A stretch of DNA of 64,000 nt from Geobacillus thermodenitrificans subsp. thermodenitrificans DSM 465 (GTDB taxonomy: Bacteria; Bacillota; Bacilli; Bacillales; Anoxybacillaceae): contig NZ_AYKT01000011.1 of the NCBI RefSeq assembly GCF_000496575.1, positions 1-64,000 of the forward strand. Direction: 5' to 3'. Below are positions 9,930-19,965 of the stretch, one piece after another (positions within the stretch are counted from its first letter, which is position 1; each line of letters starts with the position of its first letter). Made by a program: the position numbers and the translations under genes. The notes under the pieces were generated by a model. That model made no database searches, was not told where the DNA came from, and saw nothing but the letters and a program-made list of their open reading frames with translations.

Positions 9930-10610
9930 TTACTCTTTCACTCGCGCTACAGTCACACCATCGCCGATCGGGATGAACATAGCGTCAAGCTGAGGGTGAA
10001 GCGCTGCAGTTTCATTGAATTGCTTCATGATTTCTCCACGTCGTTCGAGGGCGCGCGGTGAACCGATGCCGCTGCCAGCCAATGTGTTGTCAGCAACGAT
10101 GATCGCTCCCGGCTCCGCTAATTGGATGCAATAGTCGAGGTAATTAACGTAGTTATCTTTATCCGCATCAATAAAGAAAAAGTCAAAATGTTGGCGGTCC
10201 ATAACGAGCGTCTTAAGACTCTCCAAAGCAGGACCGATGATGTACGTGACTTGACTGCCAAAACCGGCTTTTTCGAGATGGTGCTGCGCCAAACGCGCAT
10301 AGTCTTCGACCAATTCAAGCGACGTTAACGTACCTTCAGGACCCATTCCTCGCGCTAAGCAAACACCGCTGTAGCCACCTAGCGCACCAATTTCAAGCAC
10401 TCTTTTGGCGCCAGAGATGGCCACAAGCATCGTGAGCAACTTCCCGGTGGCCGGTGAGACGGAAATCGGCGGCAAACCACGGACCTCAATCGAACGAAGA
10501 ATATTTGTCAGCACCTCATCTTGCGATCCAAACAGTTCATTCATGTAACGGTTCAGACGGCGAAAAACATCCAATCCATCTTGCGGATCAAACCGATGTT
10601 CCGGATGCAT
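9930..10610 (-). CDS. SAM-dependent O-methyltransferase, YrrM/caffeoyl-CoA type
   Basis: 226 residues, class I methyltransferase. Motif I is VLEIGALGGYSGVCLARGM (near 75-95), the acidic SAM/metal region is FFFIDADKDNY (near 145), followed by AIIVADN, all typical of the Mg-dependent catechol/caffeoyl-CoA family (COMT-like). Substrate unknown. A GAGAGGAG site precedes ATG 10610. A clear SigA promoter (see 10645-10673) lies upstream, and the gene heads a likely operon with the small protein at 9542 and the HmoA-like protein. Confidence 0.85.
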   Translation of the reverse strand: MHPEHRFDPQDGLDVFRRLNRYMNELFGSQDEVLTNILRSIEVRGLPPISVSPATGKLLTMLVAISGAKRVLEIGALGGYSGVCLARGMGPEGTLTSLELVEDYARLAQHHLEKAGFGSQVTYIIGPALESLKTLVMDRQHFDFFFIDADKDNYVNYLDYCIQLAEPGAIIVADNTLAGSGIGSPRALERRGEIMKQFNETAALHPQLDAMFIPIGDGVTVARVKE

Positions 10611-10644
10611 ACAAGAGCTCCTCTCTTTTCAATACTCGTATACA

Positions 10645-10673
10645 ATCGTATACAAACATTTCTTAATTGTCAA
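10645..10673 (-). promoter_or_regulatory. SigA promoter overlapped by tandem 10-bp repeats
   Basis: On the minus strand TTGACA (10668-10673) is spaced 17 bases from TACGAT (10645-10650). Two perfect head-to-tail copies of TTGTATACGA (10646-10655 and 10636-10645) cover the -10 and start region, placed as an operator would be. No regulator is identified. Confidence 0.75.
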
Positions 10674-10737
10674 ATTTTTTGTTTGCAACTATATTTATTT
10701 ACAGAGAACGAGTCACTTTTCCTTCTTTATACAGGGG

Positions 10738-10774
10738 AAGAAAAAAGACGCCCATCCTTATGATGGACGTCTTT
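10738..10774 (-). terminator. Intrinsic terminator of the maltodextrin operon
   Basis: On the minus strand AAGACGTCCATC pairs with GATGGGCGTCTT followed by a T-run (plus-strand AAAAAA at 10741-10746), just past the malR stop. Confidence 0.9.
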
Positions 10775-10786
10775 CCTTCAGTCATA

Positions 10787-11806
10787 TCACCGCCTCGTAC
10801 ACGATCCCCGCTCAACGAGCCGGTGTGGGATGATGATGCGCTTGATCGGTTCATTTGGATTTTCGACTTTTTCGATTAAACTTTTCGCCGCTTCATAGCC
10901 GAGTTGGAAGATGCCAATATCGACGGAAGTCAACGGCGGGCGCGACATTTCGGCGAGCAAGGTGTTGTTGAAGCTGACGATCGACACATCTTCCGGAACG
11001 CGAAGACCAATTTCATCGAGCGTTTTGACCATCCCGAGCGCCATGAGGTCATCAGCAACGACAAGCCCGGTCGGCGGCTCGGCTAGAGAAAGCAGCTCCT
11101 TCATTGCCTCGCGGCCGCCTTCTTGCAAAAACTCTTCATGAACGACGTATTCCGGTCGGTACAACAGTCCAGCTTCACGCAGCGCCTCTTCATAGCCTTC
11201 TTGACGGTCGGCGGTCACAAAATATTGTGGATTGCCACCGACAAAAGCGATGCGCTCATGGCCATGGTCGATTAAATAGTTGGTGGCATCTTTTCCAGCT
11301 TGGACGTTGTCGTTATCGACATGGGTCACTTGTTCCGCTTTTTGGTGCGGTTTTCCAATGACAACGAACGGGAAGCCATGTTTTTGCAAGTATTTCATTA
11401 ACTTGTCGTTCTGCCGCGAATAAAGCAAAATCACTCCGTCAACACGCCGCCCTTGCAACATCTCGATCACCCGTTCGTAAATGTCGCTTTCTTTTTCCCC
11501 GGTTGACATTTGCAAGGCGTACCGTTTTTCATGGGCAGCTTTGCTGATGCCGCGGATCACTTCCGGGAAAAACGGGTTTTGCAGCGCCTGATCAGCTGAG
11601 CTTGGCATGACGATGCCGATCACTTGCGTCGCTTGGCTTGCGAGGCTGCGGGCAATAAAATTTGGATGGTAGCCAAGCTCTTTCATTGCCTCGCGCACCC
11701 GTTGCTTTGTTTTCTCACTGATGCGCGGGCTATCGGCAATCACGCGCGAGACGGTCGACGGCGCGACATTGGCTCGTTTGGCGACGTCTTTAATCGTAAC
11801 GGTCAT
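10787..11806 (-). CDS. malR: LacI-family regulator of maltodextrin genes
   Basis: 339 residues: an N-terminal helix-turn-helix and hinge (TIKDVAKRANVAPSTVSRVI ... SLASQ, residues 1-60) and a periplasmic-binding-like effector domain (QVIGIVMPSS onward). AAAGGAGGT sits before ATG 11806. It is the last gene of the malE-malF-malG-amylase-malR operon, 16 bases after the amylase stop, so it probably controls its own operon and divergent nplT through the operators at 16951-17119, de-repressed by maltose/maltodextrin. The target and effector are inferred from context; LacI-type MalR in other Firmicutes binds GCAAACG-type palindromes, matching the sites here. Confidence 0.85.
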   Translation of the reverse strand: MTVTIKDVAKRANVAPSTVSRVIADSPRISEKTKQRVREAMKELGYHPNFIARSLASQATQVIGIVMPSSADQALQNPFFPEVIRGISKAAHEKRYALQMSTGEKESDIYERVIEMLQGRRVDGVILLYSRQNDKLMKYLQKHGFPFVVIGKPHQKAEQVTHVDNDNVQAGKDATNYLIDHGHERIAFVGGNPQYFVTADRQEGYEEALREAGLLYRPEYVVHEEFLQEGGREAMKELLSLAEPPTGLVVADDLMALGMVKTLDEIGLRVPEDVSIVSFNNTLLAEMSRPPLTSVDIGIFQLGYEAAKSLIEKVENPNEPIKRIIIPHRLVERGSCTRR

Positions 11807-11822
11807 ATACTACCTCCTTTCT

Positions 11823-13358
11823 TTATTCATTTGTCCGTTTTGTTCGTTTTTTCACCATGTATAAAAACAAGATAAATAGTGCGTAAACCGCAACCATTGC
11901 AACGATAAACGGCACGTTAACTCCCGTTTTGTTCCGTAATTTGTACACTTCTGCTGTTTCACGATCCAAGACAATATCGTAGCCATCCTCATCGCCACGG
12001 ACGAGGTCATCGAGCAAAAAGCCACGCAATTCCTTGTTTTTCGGCAGCTGTTCGTTCGTCAGATGAACGTGCTTCGTTTCACTCGTGTTGTTAATGGCAA
12101 TGACCGTCGTTTCGTCTTTGTATTGGCGTTTAAACACCGCCATGCCGTCTTGTTCATACAACAACGTAAAATCGCCGCGCCGCAATGATGGCAACTGTTG
12201 GCGGAGCGGGCCCACTTTCTTTAAATAATCGATGATTTCTGGATCGGCACGGAAGTCCATCAGGCGGCGATTGTCCGGATCAGGACCTCCAGTCATCGCA
12301 ATTTCTGTTCCGTAGTACATAATCGGAATGCCCGGCGCAGTGAACAAATACGTCATCGCTACTTTCATGCGTGAAATCGGATTGTTCCGATGATCAATGA
12401 CGAGTTTCGTAAATCGGACGTTATCATGGTTGTCCAAAAATGATCCAAGCAAATACGGGCGGTCGTAAAATGTCTTGTTATACTCCCATACATCATAGAG
12501 CGGCCGAAGCGATGCATCACGTTTGGCAAGAGACTGCTTCACCGCACCGTACAGCGGGTAATCGACAAACCCGTCGATGCCATACTTTCCGTAATCAGCG
12601 ATATAGCGCGGATCATCACTCCACACTTCGCCGAGGAGAAAAAAGTCTTTTTTTACCGCTTTCACTTCTTTCGCAAACTCTTGCCAGAACGATTTCGGCA
12701 CATGGCGTACCGTGTCGAGTCGGTAACCGTCAATGTCGGTTTCTTTAATCCACCATTTGGCTGCGTCAATTAAATAGTTTTTTACTTCCGGATTTTCCTG
12801 CGCCAAATCGGGAAGTCCATACACCCAACCGTTTTCCACCTGCTCTTGGCTGTTCCAGTCGAAAATCTCTTTCTTCGGATGGAACCAATCTTTTTTCGCC
12901 GGGTCATGAAGCCACGGATGGTCGTAGCCGACATGGTTAGCCACGAAATCCAAAATCACTTTCATATCGCGCTTATGCGCCTCTTTGACGAGCGTCTTGA
13001 GGTCATCAAGCGTGCCAAAATGCGGGTCGACTTCGTAAAAGTCCTCGATCCAATAGCCATGATAGCCGCCCGGCCTGTTTTTAAAAATGGGAGTCAGCCA
13101 AATGGCAGTGAAGCCCATTTCTTTAATATAATCGAGCTTCGCTGTCACCCCTTTTAAGTCACCGCCAAAATACCCTTTTGGATCATTGACATTGACGTCT
13201 TGGTCGTTCGTTGAATCCATGTTGTTAAAACGATCGACCATAATAAAATAAATCGCTTCGTCTTGCCACGTCCGTTCTTCTTTTTCCGCCGCCGCAACCG
13301 GCATGGCATAAAAAAGAAGGAACGGAAGGATGAACAGCATAAAAAGCCGGTTCCCCAT
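11823..13358 (-). CDS. Secreted, C-terminally membrane-anchored alpha-amylase (GH13)
   Basis: 511 residues. A signal peptide (residues 1-24, ending VAAA) has no lipobox; the GH13 barrel follows with region I DFVANH, region II GYRLDTVRH (nucleophile Asp215), region III GEVW (acid/base Glu244) and region IV FLDNHD (Asp312). After a beta-domain the last 30 residues form one hydrophobic helix (VPFIVAMVAVYALFILFLYMV) and a basic tail KKRTKRTNE, as expected of a protein held on the outside of the membrane. It should cut starch/maltodextrin at the cell surface next to the MalEFG importer, whose genes precede it. Exact product specificity cannot be read from sequence. Confidence 0.9.
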   Translation of the reverse strand: MGNRLFMLFILPFLLFYAMPVAAAEKEERTWQDEAIYFIMVDRFNNMDSTNDQDVNVNDPKGYFGGDLKGVTAKLDYIKEMGFTAIWLTPIFKNRPGGYHGYWIEDFYEVDPHFGTLDDLKTLVKEAHKRDMKVILDFVANHVGYDHPWLHDPAKKDWFHPKKEIFDWNSQEQVENGWVYGLPDLAQENPEVKNYLIDAAKWWIKETDIDGYRLDTVRHVPKSFWQEFAKEVKAVKKDFFLLGEVWSDDPRYIADYGKYGIDGFVDYPLYGAVKQSLAKRDASLRPLYDVWEYNKTFYDRPYLLGSFLDNHDNVRFTKLVIDHRNNPISRMKVAMTYLFTAPGIPIMYYGTEIAMTGGPDPDNRRLMDFRADPEIIDYLKKVGPLRQQLPSLRRGDFTLLYEQDGMAVFKRQYKDETTVIAINNTSETKHVHLTNEQLPKNKELRGFLLDDLVRGDEDGYDIVLDRETAEVYKLRNKTGVNVPFIVAMVAVYALFILFLYMVKKRTKRTNE

Positions 13359-13402
13359 TTCCGTTTCCCTCCTTTACTGTCTGTTTTTTTCTGTTTGGAA
13401 AC

Positions 13403-13438
13403 GGGTAAGCCCACTATTTATGATAGCGGTTCTTACCC
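13403..13438 (-). other. Intercistronic hairpin malG/amylase
   Basis: GGGTAAG..CTTACCC outer stem and CCGCTAT..ATAGTGG inner stem fold into a strong hairpin across the malG stop, without a T-run directly after it. It is probably an mRNA processing or stability element, or a leaky terminator, within the operon. Confidence 0.55.
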
Positions 13439-14275
13439 TTTTGTGCCACCCGCTGTTAAGCCGGAAATCAAATACCGTTGCAGGAATAAAAAGACGATGG
13501 CAATCGGAGCGGCAATCAAAATGGAACCGGCAGCAAAGCGGGTAAAGTTGTTGGCAAATCGGTCACTGATAAAGTTAAACAACCCGACTGCCAACGTAAA
13601 TTTCTCCGGATCGCGCAAGACAATGGACGGCAGTAAAAAGTCAGTAAACGGCGCCATGAAGTTAAATAAAGCGACAACGGCTAAAATCGGCTTAGCAAGC
13701 GGCAGCATAATGCGGAAAAAGACACCGAAATGGCCGGCTCCGTCTATGCGTGCTGCCTCGTCAAGCTCGCGCGGAATCGTGTCAAAATAACCTTTTACAA
13801 GCCAGGCGTTAAACGGGATTTGCCCGCCGACATAAATAAGAATGAGTCCCCAAAGTGAATCGAGCAAATGGAGCATATTAAGCAAAATATACAGTGCTAC
13901 CATCGCCATGAGTGACGGAAACATTTGTAACACTAAAAACAAATACAGCCCCGTTTTTCTCCCGATAAACTTATAGCGTGAAAACGCATAGGCGATGAGC
14001 GCCGTAAACAAAACGGACAACGCCGCGTTGGCCGCCGCGACAAACAGGCTGTTTTTATACCAAAGTAAATAATTGCTATCCGGACTCGTAAACAGCCATT
14101 TGTAATGCTCAAGCGTCCATTTTTCCGGGATGATCGATGCTGAGTACAAACTTGTGCCCGGATTGAGTGACATGCTGATCGTCCACAGGAGCGGATAGGC
14201 GATGACGACAAACATAAACGCGATAAACAAGTAAATGAGCGCTACTTCTATGTGTGATTTCCATTTGCGGTTCAT
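13433..14275 (-). CDS. malG: Maltodextrin ABC transporter permease MalG
   Basis: 280-residue inner-membrane permease with about six helices; the cytoplasmic EAA loop reads EAARIDGAGHFGVFFRIMLP, the docking site for the shared ATPase (MsmX-type, encoded elsewhere; no ATPase gene is in this cluster). The start overlaps the malF stop by one base (TAATG), indicating translational coupling. Works with MalF and the MalE lipoprotein to import maltodextrins released by the neighbouring surface amylase. Confidence 0.93.
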   Translation of the reverse strand: MNRKWKSHIEVALIYLFIAFMFVVIAYPLLWTISMSLNPGTSLYSASIIPEKWTLEHYKWLFTSPDSNYLLWYKNSLFVAAANAALSVLFTALIAYAFSRYKFIGRKTGLYLFLVLQMFPSLMAMVALYILLNMLHLLDSLWGLILIYVGGQIPFNAWLVKGYFDTIPRELDEAARIDGAGHFGVFFRIMLPLAKPILAVVALFNFMAPFTDFLLPSIVLRDPEKFTLAVGLFNFISDRFANNFTRFAAGSILIAAPIAIVFLFLQRYLISGLTAGGTKG

Positions 14276-15555
14276 TAAATGTTCCCCTCCTCTTTAAAGG
14301 AACGGGTGCGCCGGAATTGATAGATGGCAAATCCGCTGACAATCAAACCGATGATGAGCGAGATCGCGGCCGCCATATTGTAGTTGTTCGTCGTAAACGT
14401 CAAATCGTACACCCACGAAATGAGAATGTCCGTCCCGCCAGCATTTTGCCCACGCACCGCCGGGCCGCCATCATTAAATAAATAGATGATATTAAAGTTA
14501 TTAAAATTCCCAGCGTATTGCATGATTAATAGCGGTGCGGTCGCATACAGCACATGTGGCAAGGTAATCGATTTGAACTTTTGCCAGCGCGTCGCCCCGT
14601 CGATGTCGGCCGCTTCATACCAATCGCGGGAAATACTTTGCAAAACACCGGTAAATAACGCAAATACAAACGGGAACCCAAGCCACGTTTGAATTAAAAT
14701 GAGCGCCACTTTCGTCCAAAACGGGTCGGTCATCCATGGGATGGACAATCCGAACAAGCTCAGCACTTCACGGTTAATCGCCCCGAATTTATCGTTAAAC
14801 ATCGCCGCAAACACTAAAATCGTGACAAACGCTGGCACGGCCCATGGCAAAATGAGCACCGTACGGATGAACCGTTTAAACTTAATGCGCGGATCGTTGA
14901 CCAATAGGGCCAAGAACAACCCAAGAGCAATTTGCATCGTCGTCGCCACGACCGTCCACACAATCGTCCACGAGAGAACGCTGAAAAATGTGCTCTTCCA
15001 AATTGGGATCGACACTAAGTTTTTAAAGTTTTCAAATCCGACCCAATTCAACAAATGCCGCGGCGGCGAGTGGTACAAATTGTAGTCGGTGAACGCAAGC
15101 GACACCATAAACAACAGCGGCAGCACGACGATAAACAAAAGCATCACAAGTCCAGGCGTCACAAAGATGTACGGAAACCCTCGGTCCCACGCATTGCGGC
15201 ATGATTCAATAAGCGAGGGGGCGGGCTCGCCACGCTGCCGCCGACGGGCGTCGTTGCGCGCATCAATGATGTTCGCAATGTGCAGCGCGACTGCAAAAGC
15301 GATGATGATGACCGAAACCAATCCTTGAATCAACAGAAAAATTGAGTGATCGAGCATCGGGATTTCCCCAAGCGTAACGAGTCCCCACAACCCGATGTTC
15401 AAAAAGTTATAAAATGTGATTAAAAAGGCTGCTTCAATGACAATAAATACAATCCCTTTGATATATCGACGGTTGTACAATTGACCAAGGCCAGCAAACA
15501 GCAATGACAACACCATCGCCACCGCCGGCCGATGACGAGCGCTTGCTTCCGACAT
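14275..15555 (-). CDS. malF: Maltodextrin ABC transporter permease MalF
   Basis: 426 residues. The first about 100 residues add extra helices before the usual six, as in other Bacillus MalF/MdxF proteins; the EAA loop is EAADIDGATRWQKFKSITLP. GGGGGGAG precedes ATG 15555. The intergenic gap from malE contains a stable hairpin. Forms the heterodimeric channel with MalG. Confidence 0.93.
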   Translation of the reverse strand: MSEASARHRPAVAMVLSLLFAGLGQLYNRRYIKGIVFIVIEAAFLITFYNFLNIGLWGLVTLGEIPMLDHSIFLLIQGLVSVIIIAFAVALHIANIIDARNDARRRQRGEPAPSLIESCRNAWDRGFPYIFVTPGLVMLLFIVVLPLLFMVSLAFTDYNLYHSPPRHLLNWVGFENFKNLVSIPIWKSTFFSVLSWTIVWTVVATTMQIALGLFLALLVNDPRIKFKRFIRTVLILPWAVPAFVTILVFAAMFNDKFGAINREVLSLFGLSIPWMTDPFWTKVALILIQTWLGFPFVFALFTGVLQSISRDWYEAADIDGATRWQKFKSITLPHVLYATAPLLIMQYAGNFNNFNIIYLFNDGGPAVRGQNAGGTDILISWVYDLTFTTNNYNMAAAISLIIGLIVSGFAIYQFRRTRSFKEEGNI

Positions 15556-15585
15556 CCGAACTCCCCCCTATTGATGGATAAGAAT

Positions 15586-15611
15586 GGTGGATAGACATGA
15601 GCCTATCCACC
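15586..15611 (-). other. Intercistronic hairpin malE/malF
   Basis: GGTGGATAG (15586-15594) and CTATCCACC (15603-15611) form a perfect 9-bp stem in the 69-base gap. No T-run follows, so it probably protects the malE message and keeps binding protein above permease levels, as known for other sugar ABC operons. Confidence 0.6.
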
Positions 15612-15624
15612 ACCGTATGACATG

Positions 15625-16899
15625 TTATTTTCCAGCGCCACTGGCCGCGATTTTATCTTGAATCGTTTTGACCGCCTCATTCAACACTGCTTTCGGGTCG
15701 TCGCCTTTGGCAATAAATTGCAGGGCGTTCCCCATCGGGTCCCACACTTGCGACATTTCTGGCACGTTCGGCATCGGCTCACCGTATTGGATTTGCTCAG
15801 CAAAGCCGGCGATCAATGGGTCATTCGTAATTTTCTCATTCGTCAACGCTTTTTCGTTCGCCGGCATTTCTCCGGCTACTTCATAGTAATGAAGCGAATT
15901 TTCCTCATTCGTCACAAACTTCATGAAATCAACGGCCCATTCTTTATGTTGCGAGTAAGCAGACAACATCCACGTTTTGACACCAACAAATGATTTCGGA
16001 TGCTCACCGTTTTCGAGCACAGGCAGCGGCGCTGTCGCCAACTTGTCACCTAACGCTTCTTTATACGAGGCAATGTTCCACGGGCCGGTGATGGCTACCG
16101 CTACATTTCCTTTCGTAAACAGACCGTTCATAACGTCATTGGTGACTTCTTTTGGAATATAACCGTTTTGAAACCATGATTGAACGAGCTCCGCTCCTTT
16201 GACTGCTCCTTCATTCGCCAATCCGATGTCGCTCGTGTCGTATTTGCCGTTTTCATTTTTAAACACATAGCCGCCGTAGCCAGCAAAAAATGGGTAAACG
16301 AAATAGAAGTTCTCCGCTTCCATTAAAAATCCGTATTGATCTTTCGCCGCATTCGTTTTTTCCTTGGCAATCTTCATCAAATCATCTATCGTTTTCGGCG
16401 CTTCTGACACTAAATTTTTGTTATAGAAAACTCCATACGTTTCAACCACTGTTGGTACGCCATACGTTTGACCGTCATACGTTACCGCCTCAATCGCTGT
16501 CGGACTGTACTCGCCTTTCGCATCACCAAGATCAATCGGGTCGGCCAACCCTTGCAGCACGATGTCGCCGATGCGGTCATGCGGTTGATAGAACACGTCT
16601 GGACCTTTGCCAGCCGGGCCGTCAAGCGCTAGTTTTTTCGTTTGATCGAGCATGCTGACCGCAACCATTTCGATTTTGATCCCGGTTTTTTCTGTGTACT
16701 TTTGGAAAATATCTTTTAATGCTTGTTTTTGTTTTTCGTCGTCGTTTACCCAAACGACGAGCTTTTCCGGTTTTTGCGCATTTTCCGTCGTTCCTTGGTT
16801 CGCCTGCTTCGATTGCTCAACGTCTCGTTTCGGTCCGCAGGCAGCCAACATCCCAATCAACATTACAGCCATGAGAACTAAAGAGAATGCCTTCCTCAT
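15625..16899 (-). CDS. malE: Maltodextrin-binding lipoprotein MalE
   Basis: 424 residues. ATG 16899 is preceded by TAGGAGGGGG; earlier in-frame codons to 16941 lack a site. Signal peptide MRKAFSLVLMAVMLIGMLAAC with the lipobox Cys at the end, so it is lipid-anchored outside. The mature part is a family-1 sugar-binding protein (KLVVWVNDDEKQ, GPDVFYQPHDRIG, AVAITGPWNI). First gene of the operon; its promoter (17011-17038) carries a LacI-type operator just after the start site. Confidence 0.94.
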   Translation of the reverse strand: MRKAFSLVLMAVMLIGMLAACGPKRDVEQSKQANQGTTENAQKPEKLVVWVNDDEKQKQALKDIFQKYTEKTGIKIEMVAVSMLDQTKKLALDGPAGKGPDVFYQPHDRIGDIVLQGLADPIDLGDAKGEYSPTAIEAVTYDGQTYGVPTVVETYGVFYNKNLVSEAPKTIDDLMKIAKEKTNAAKDQYGFLMEAENFYFVYPFFAGYGGYVFKNENGKYDTSDIGLANEGAVKGAELVQSWFQNGYIPKEVTNDVMNGLFTKGNVAVAITGPWNIASYKEALGDKLATAPLPVLENGEHPKSFVGVKTWMLSAYSQHKEWAVDFMKFVTNEENSLHYYEVAGEMPANEKALTNEKITNDPLIAGFAEQIQYGEPMPNVPEMSQVWDPMGNALQFIAKGDDPKAVLNEAVKTIQDKIAASGAGK

Positions 16900-16950
16900 A
16901 ATCCCCCTCCTATTTGTCATTACATAATCACTGCAGTCCAATCAACAGGA

Positions 16951-16961
16951 AATCGTTTGCA
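16951..16961 (-). promoter_or_regulatory. LacI-type operator, site 1
   Basis: Minus strand TGCAAACGATT, matching the core of sites 2 and 3. It lies between the malE promoter and the malE start. Confidence 0.5.
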
Positions 16962-16984
16962 CAGATAAACTAAAACTATTTCTG

Positions 16985-16998
16985 TGAAAACGATTGCA
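16985..16998 (+). promoter_or_regulatory. LacI-type operator, site 2 (also cre-like)
   Basis: TGAAAACGATTGCA, immediately downstream of the malE -10. It shares AAACGATTGC with site 3 and also differs at only one position from the CcpA cre consensus, so MalR, CcpA or both may bind. Confidence 0.6.
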
Positions 16999-17010
16999 CT
17001 GCTCATTTCT

Positions 17011-17038
17011 ATTATATCGCCTATTTTTCATTTTACAA
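17011..17038 (-). promoter_or_regulatory. SigA promoter of the malE operon
   Basis: On the minus strand TTGTAA (17033-17038) and TATAAT (17011-17016) are 16 bases apart. The operator at 16985-16998 would cover about +6 to +19, so a bound repressor would block initiation or clearance. Confidence 0.75.
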
Positions 17039-17105
17039 GCTTTTTTCTACTGAATTTGACTTTTTTTCTCTCTTTTCGTACTCTTTAATCAGAGGATGGC
17101 GATCA

Positions 17106-17119
17106 TGCAAACGATTGCT
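17106..17119 (+). promoter_or_regulatory. LacI-type operator, site 3
   Basis: TGCAAACGATTGCT, with the palindromic core GCAAACGATTGC, lies 26 bases before the nplT start, where it could block nplT transcription. Confidence 0.6.
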
Positions 17120-17130
17120 TTTATATATGA

Positions 17131-18912
<1,782 letters not shown>

Positions 18913-18951
18913 ACCTGTTTCATAGACAATCATAATAGCAGCCAATATATG

Positions 18952-18980
18952 AACACCGGTGCAGCCGCTGCACCGGTGTT
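18952..18980. terminator. Hairpin between convergent nplT and araC-family gene
   Basis: AACACCGGTGCA and TGCACCGGTGTT form a perfect 12-bp stem around GCCGC and overlap the stop of the AraC-family gene. No good T-run on either strand, so termination is plausible but not certain. Confidence 0.55.
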
Positions 18981-19839
18981 ATACGCGTTGGGCTATACGC
19001 CGATACTCAGTCGGCGTCATCCCTTCCATTTTTTTAAATAAACGCGAGAAATAAGCGCTGTCATCAATGCCAACTCGTTTGGCGATGGCCTCGACCGTTT
19101 CATTTGTTTCAGCCAACCATTGTTTCGCCTTTGACAATCGGTAGTACGCCAAATAATGGCTAAAGCCCATCCCGAGCGTTCTTTGCATGCACCGAGTGAC
19201 GTAATCCGGATGAAAGCGAAGCTCGCGAGCAACTCTCTCCAATGTCACTGGCTCGCAGAAATGGTTTTCGATATACGCCACCGCCGCAGCGCTGACCTGT
19301 TCTGAAGCGTTTGGAACAGAAAGCTCTTGCTTTTGCAAGTGCCAAAGGAATTCGACAAACAGAAGCAACTGCCGCAGCGGCCGCTCGATATCCCGATCGA
19401 CGTTTGGCTCAACAATCTGGTTGAGCAGCTGTTCAGCCCTCTCTCGTTGTTTTAATTCCCCATATTGGCGAATGGCGAGCCGATATTGGATCGGTTCCGT
19501 GTACGTCGCCTCTTTTTCCATCACTGTTTGCCGACTGACTGGGTGATCGGCAACCACTTCATAATCCGTCAACAAAAAATGAAGCCAAACATACTCCGTC
19601 CGTTCACTGCACGGACGATGCCCGTAATGTTCCCTTCCCGGGATCAACAGTAAATATTGTCCACTGCCAACGGCAAATTCACGTCCGTCTTCCGTCATAT
19701 ATAAGCAGCCTTGTTTGACATAAAGCAAGTCGAAGACCGAAAACGTTCGGCGGAAATGACGTTTTCCTTCTGGAAATACACTTTCCGCCCCTTTTATGAA
19801 CACAGGCAAAGGTGGCAACGAAAACGTGACATAGTCCAT
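18979..19839 (-). CDS. yisR: AraC-family transcriptional regulator, YisR-like
   Basis: 286 residues: an N-terminal cupin-like sensing domain (RRTFSVFDLLYVKQGCLYMTE ... LLLIPGREHYGHRP) and a C-terminal double helix-turn-helix (CEPVTLERVARELRFHPDYV and ETVEAIAKRVGIDDSAYFSRLFKKMEG in outline). AGAGGG lies before ATG 19839; an upstream frame to 19908 has no site. Its place beside a MATE exporter equals B. subtilis yisR-yisQ, so it may control that gene; the effector is unknown. It also lies beside the maltodextrin genes, so a sugar role cannot be excluded. Confidence 0.85.
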   Translation of the reverse strand: MDYVTFSLPPLPVFIKGAESVFPEGKRHFRRTFSVFDLLYVKQGCLYMTEDGREFAVGSGQYLLLIPGREHYGHRPCSERTEYVWLHFLLTDYEVVADHPVSRQTVMEKEATYTEPIQYRLAIRQYGELKQRERAEQLLNQIVEPNVDRDIERPLRQLLLFVEFLWHLQKQELSVPNASEQVSAAAVAYIENHFCEPVTLERVARELRFHPDYVTRCMQRTLGMGFSHYLAYYRLSKAKQWLAETNETVEAIAKRVGIDDSAYFSRLFKKMEGMTPTEYRRIAQRV

Positions 19840-19965
19840 CGTCATCCCTCTTTTCTTGTCGGAAAAATGCAAGTGAAATCGTTTCTCTCTCTTTCCATTA
19901 TGCAACAAACTGGCTAAACTTGATATATCGTTCTAGTCGGAATAAGAAAAAGGAGTTGTCACAAC

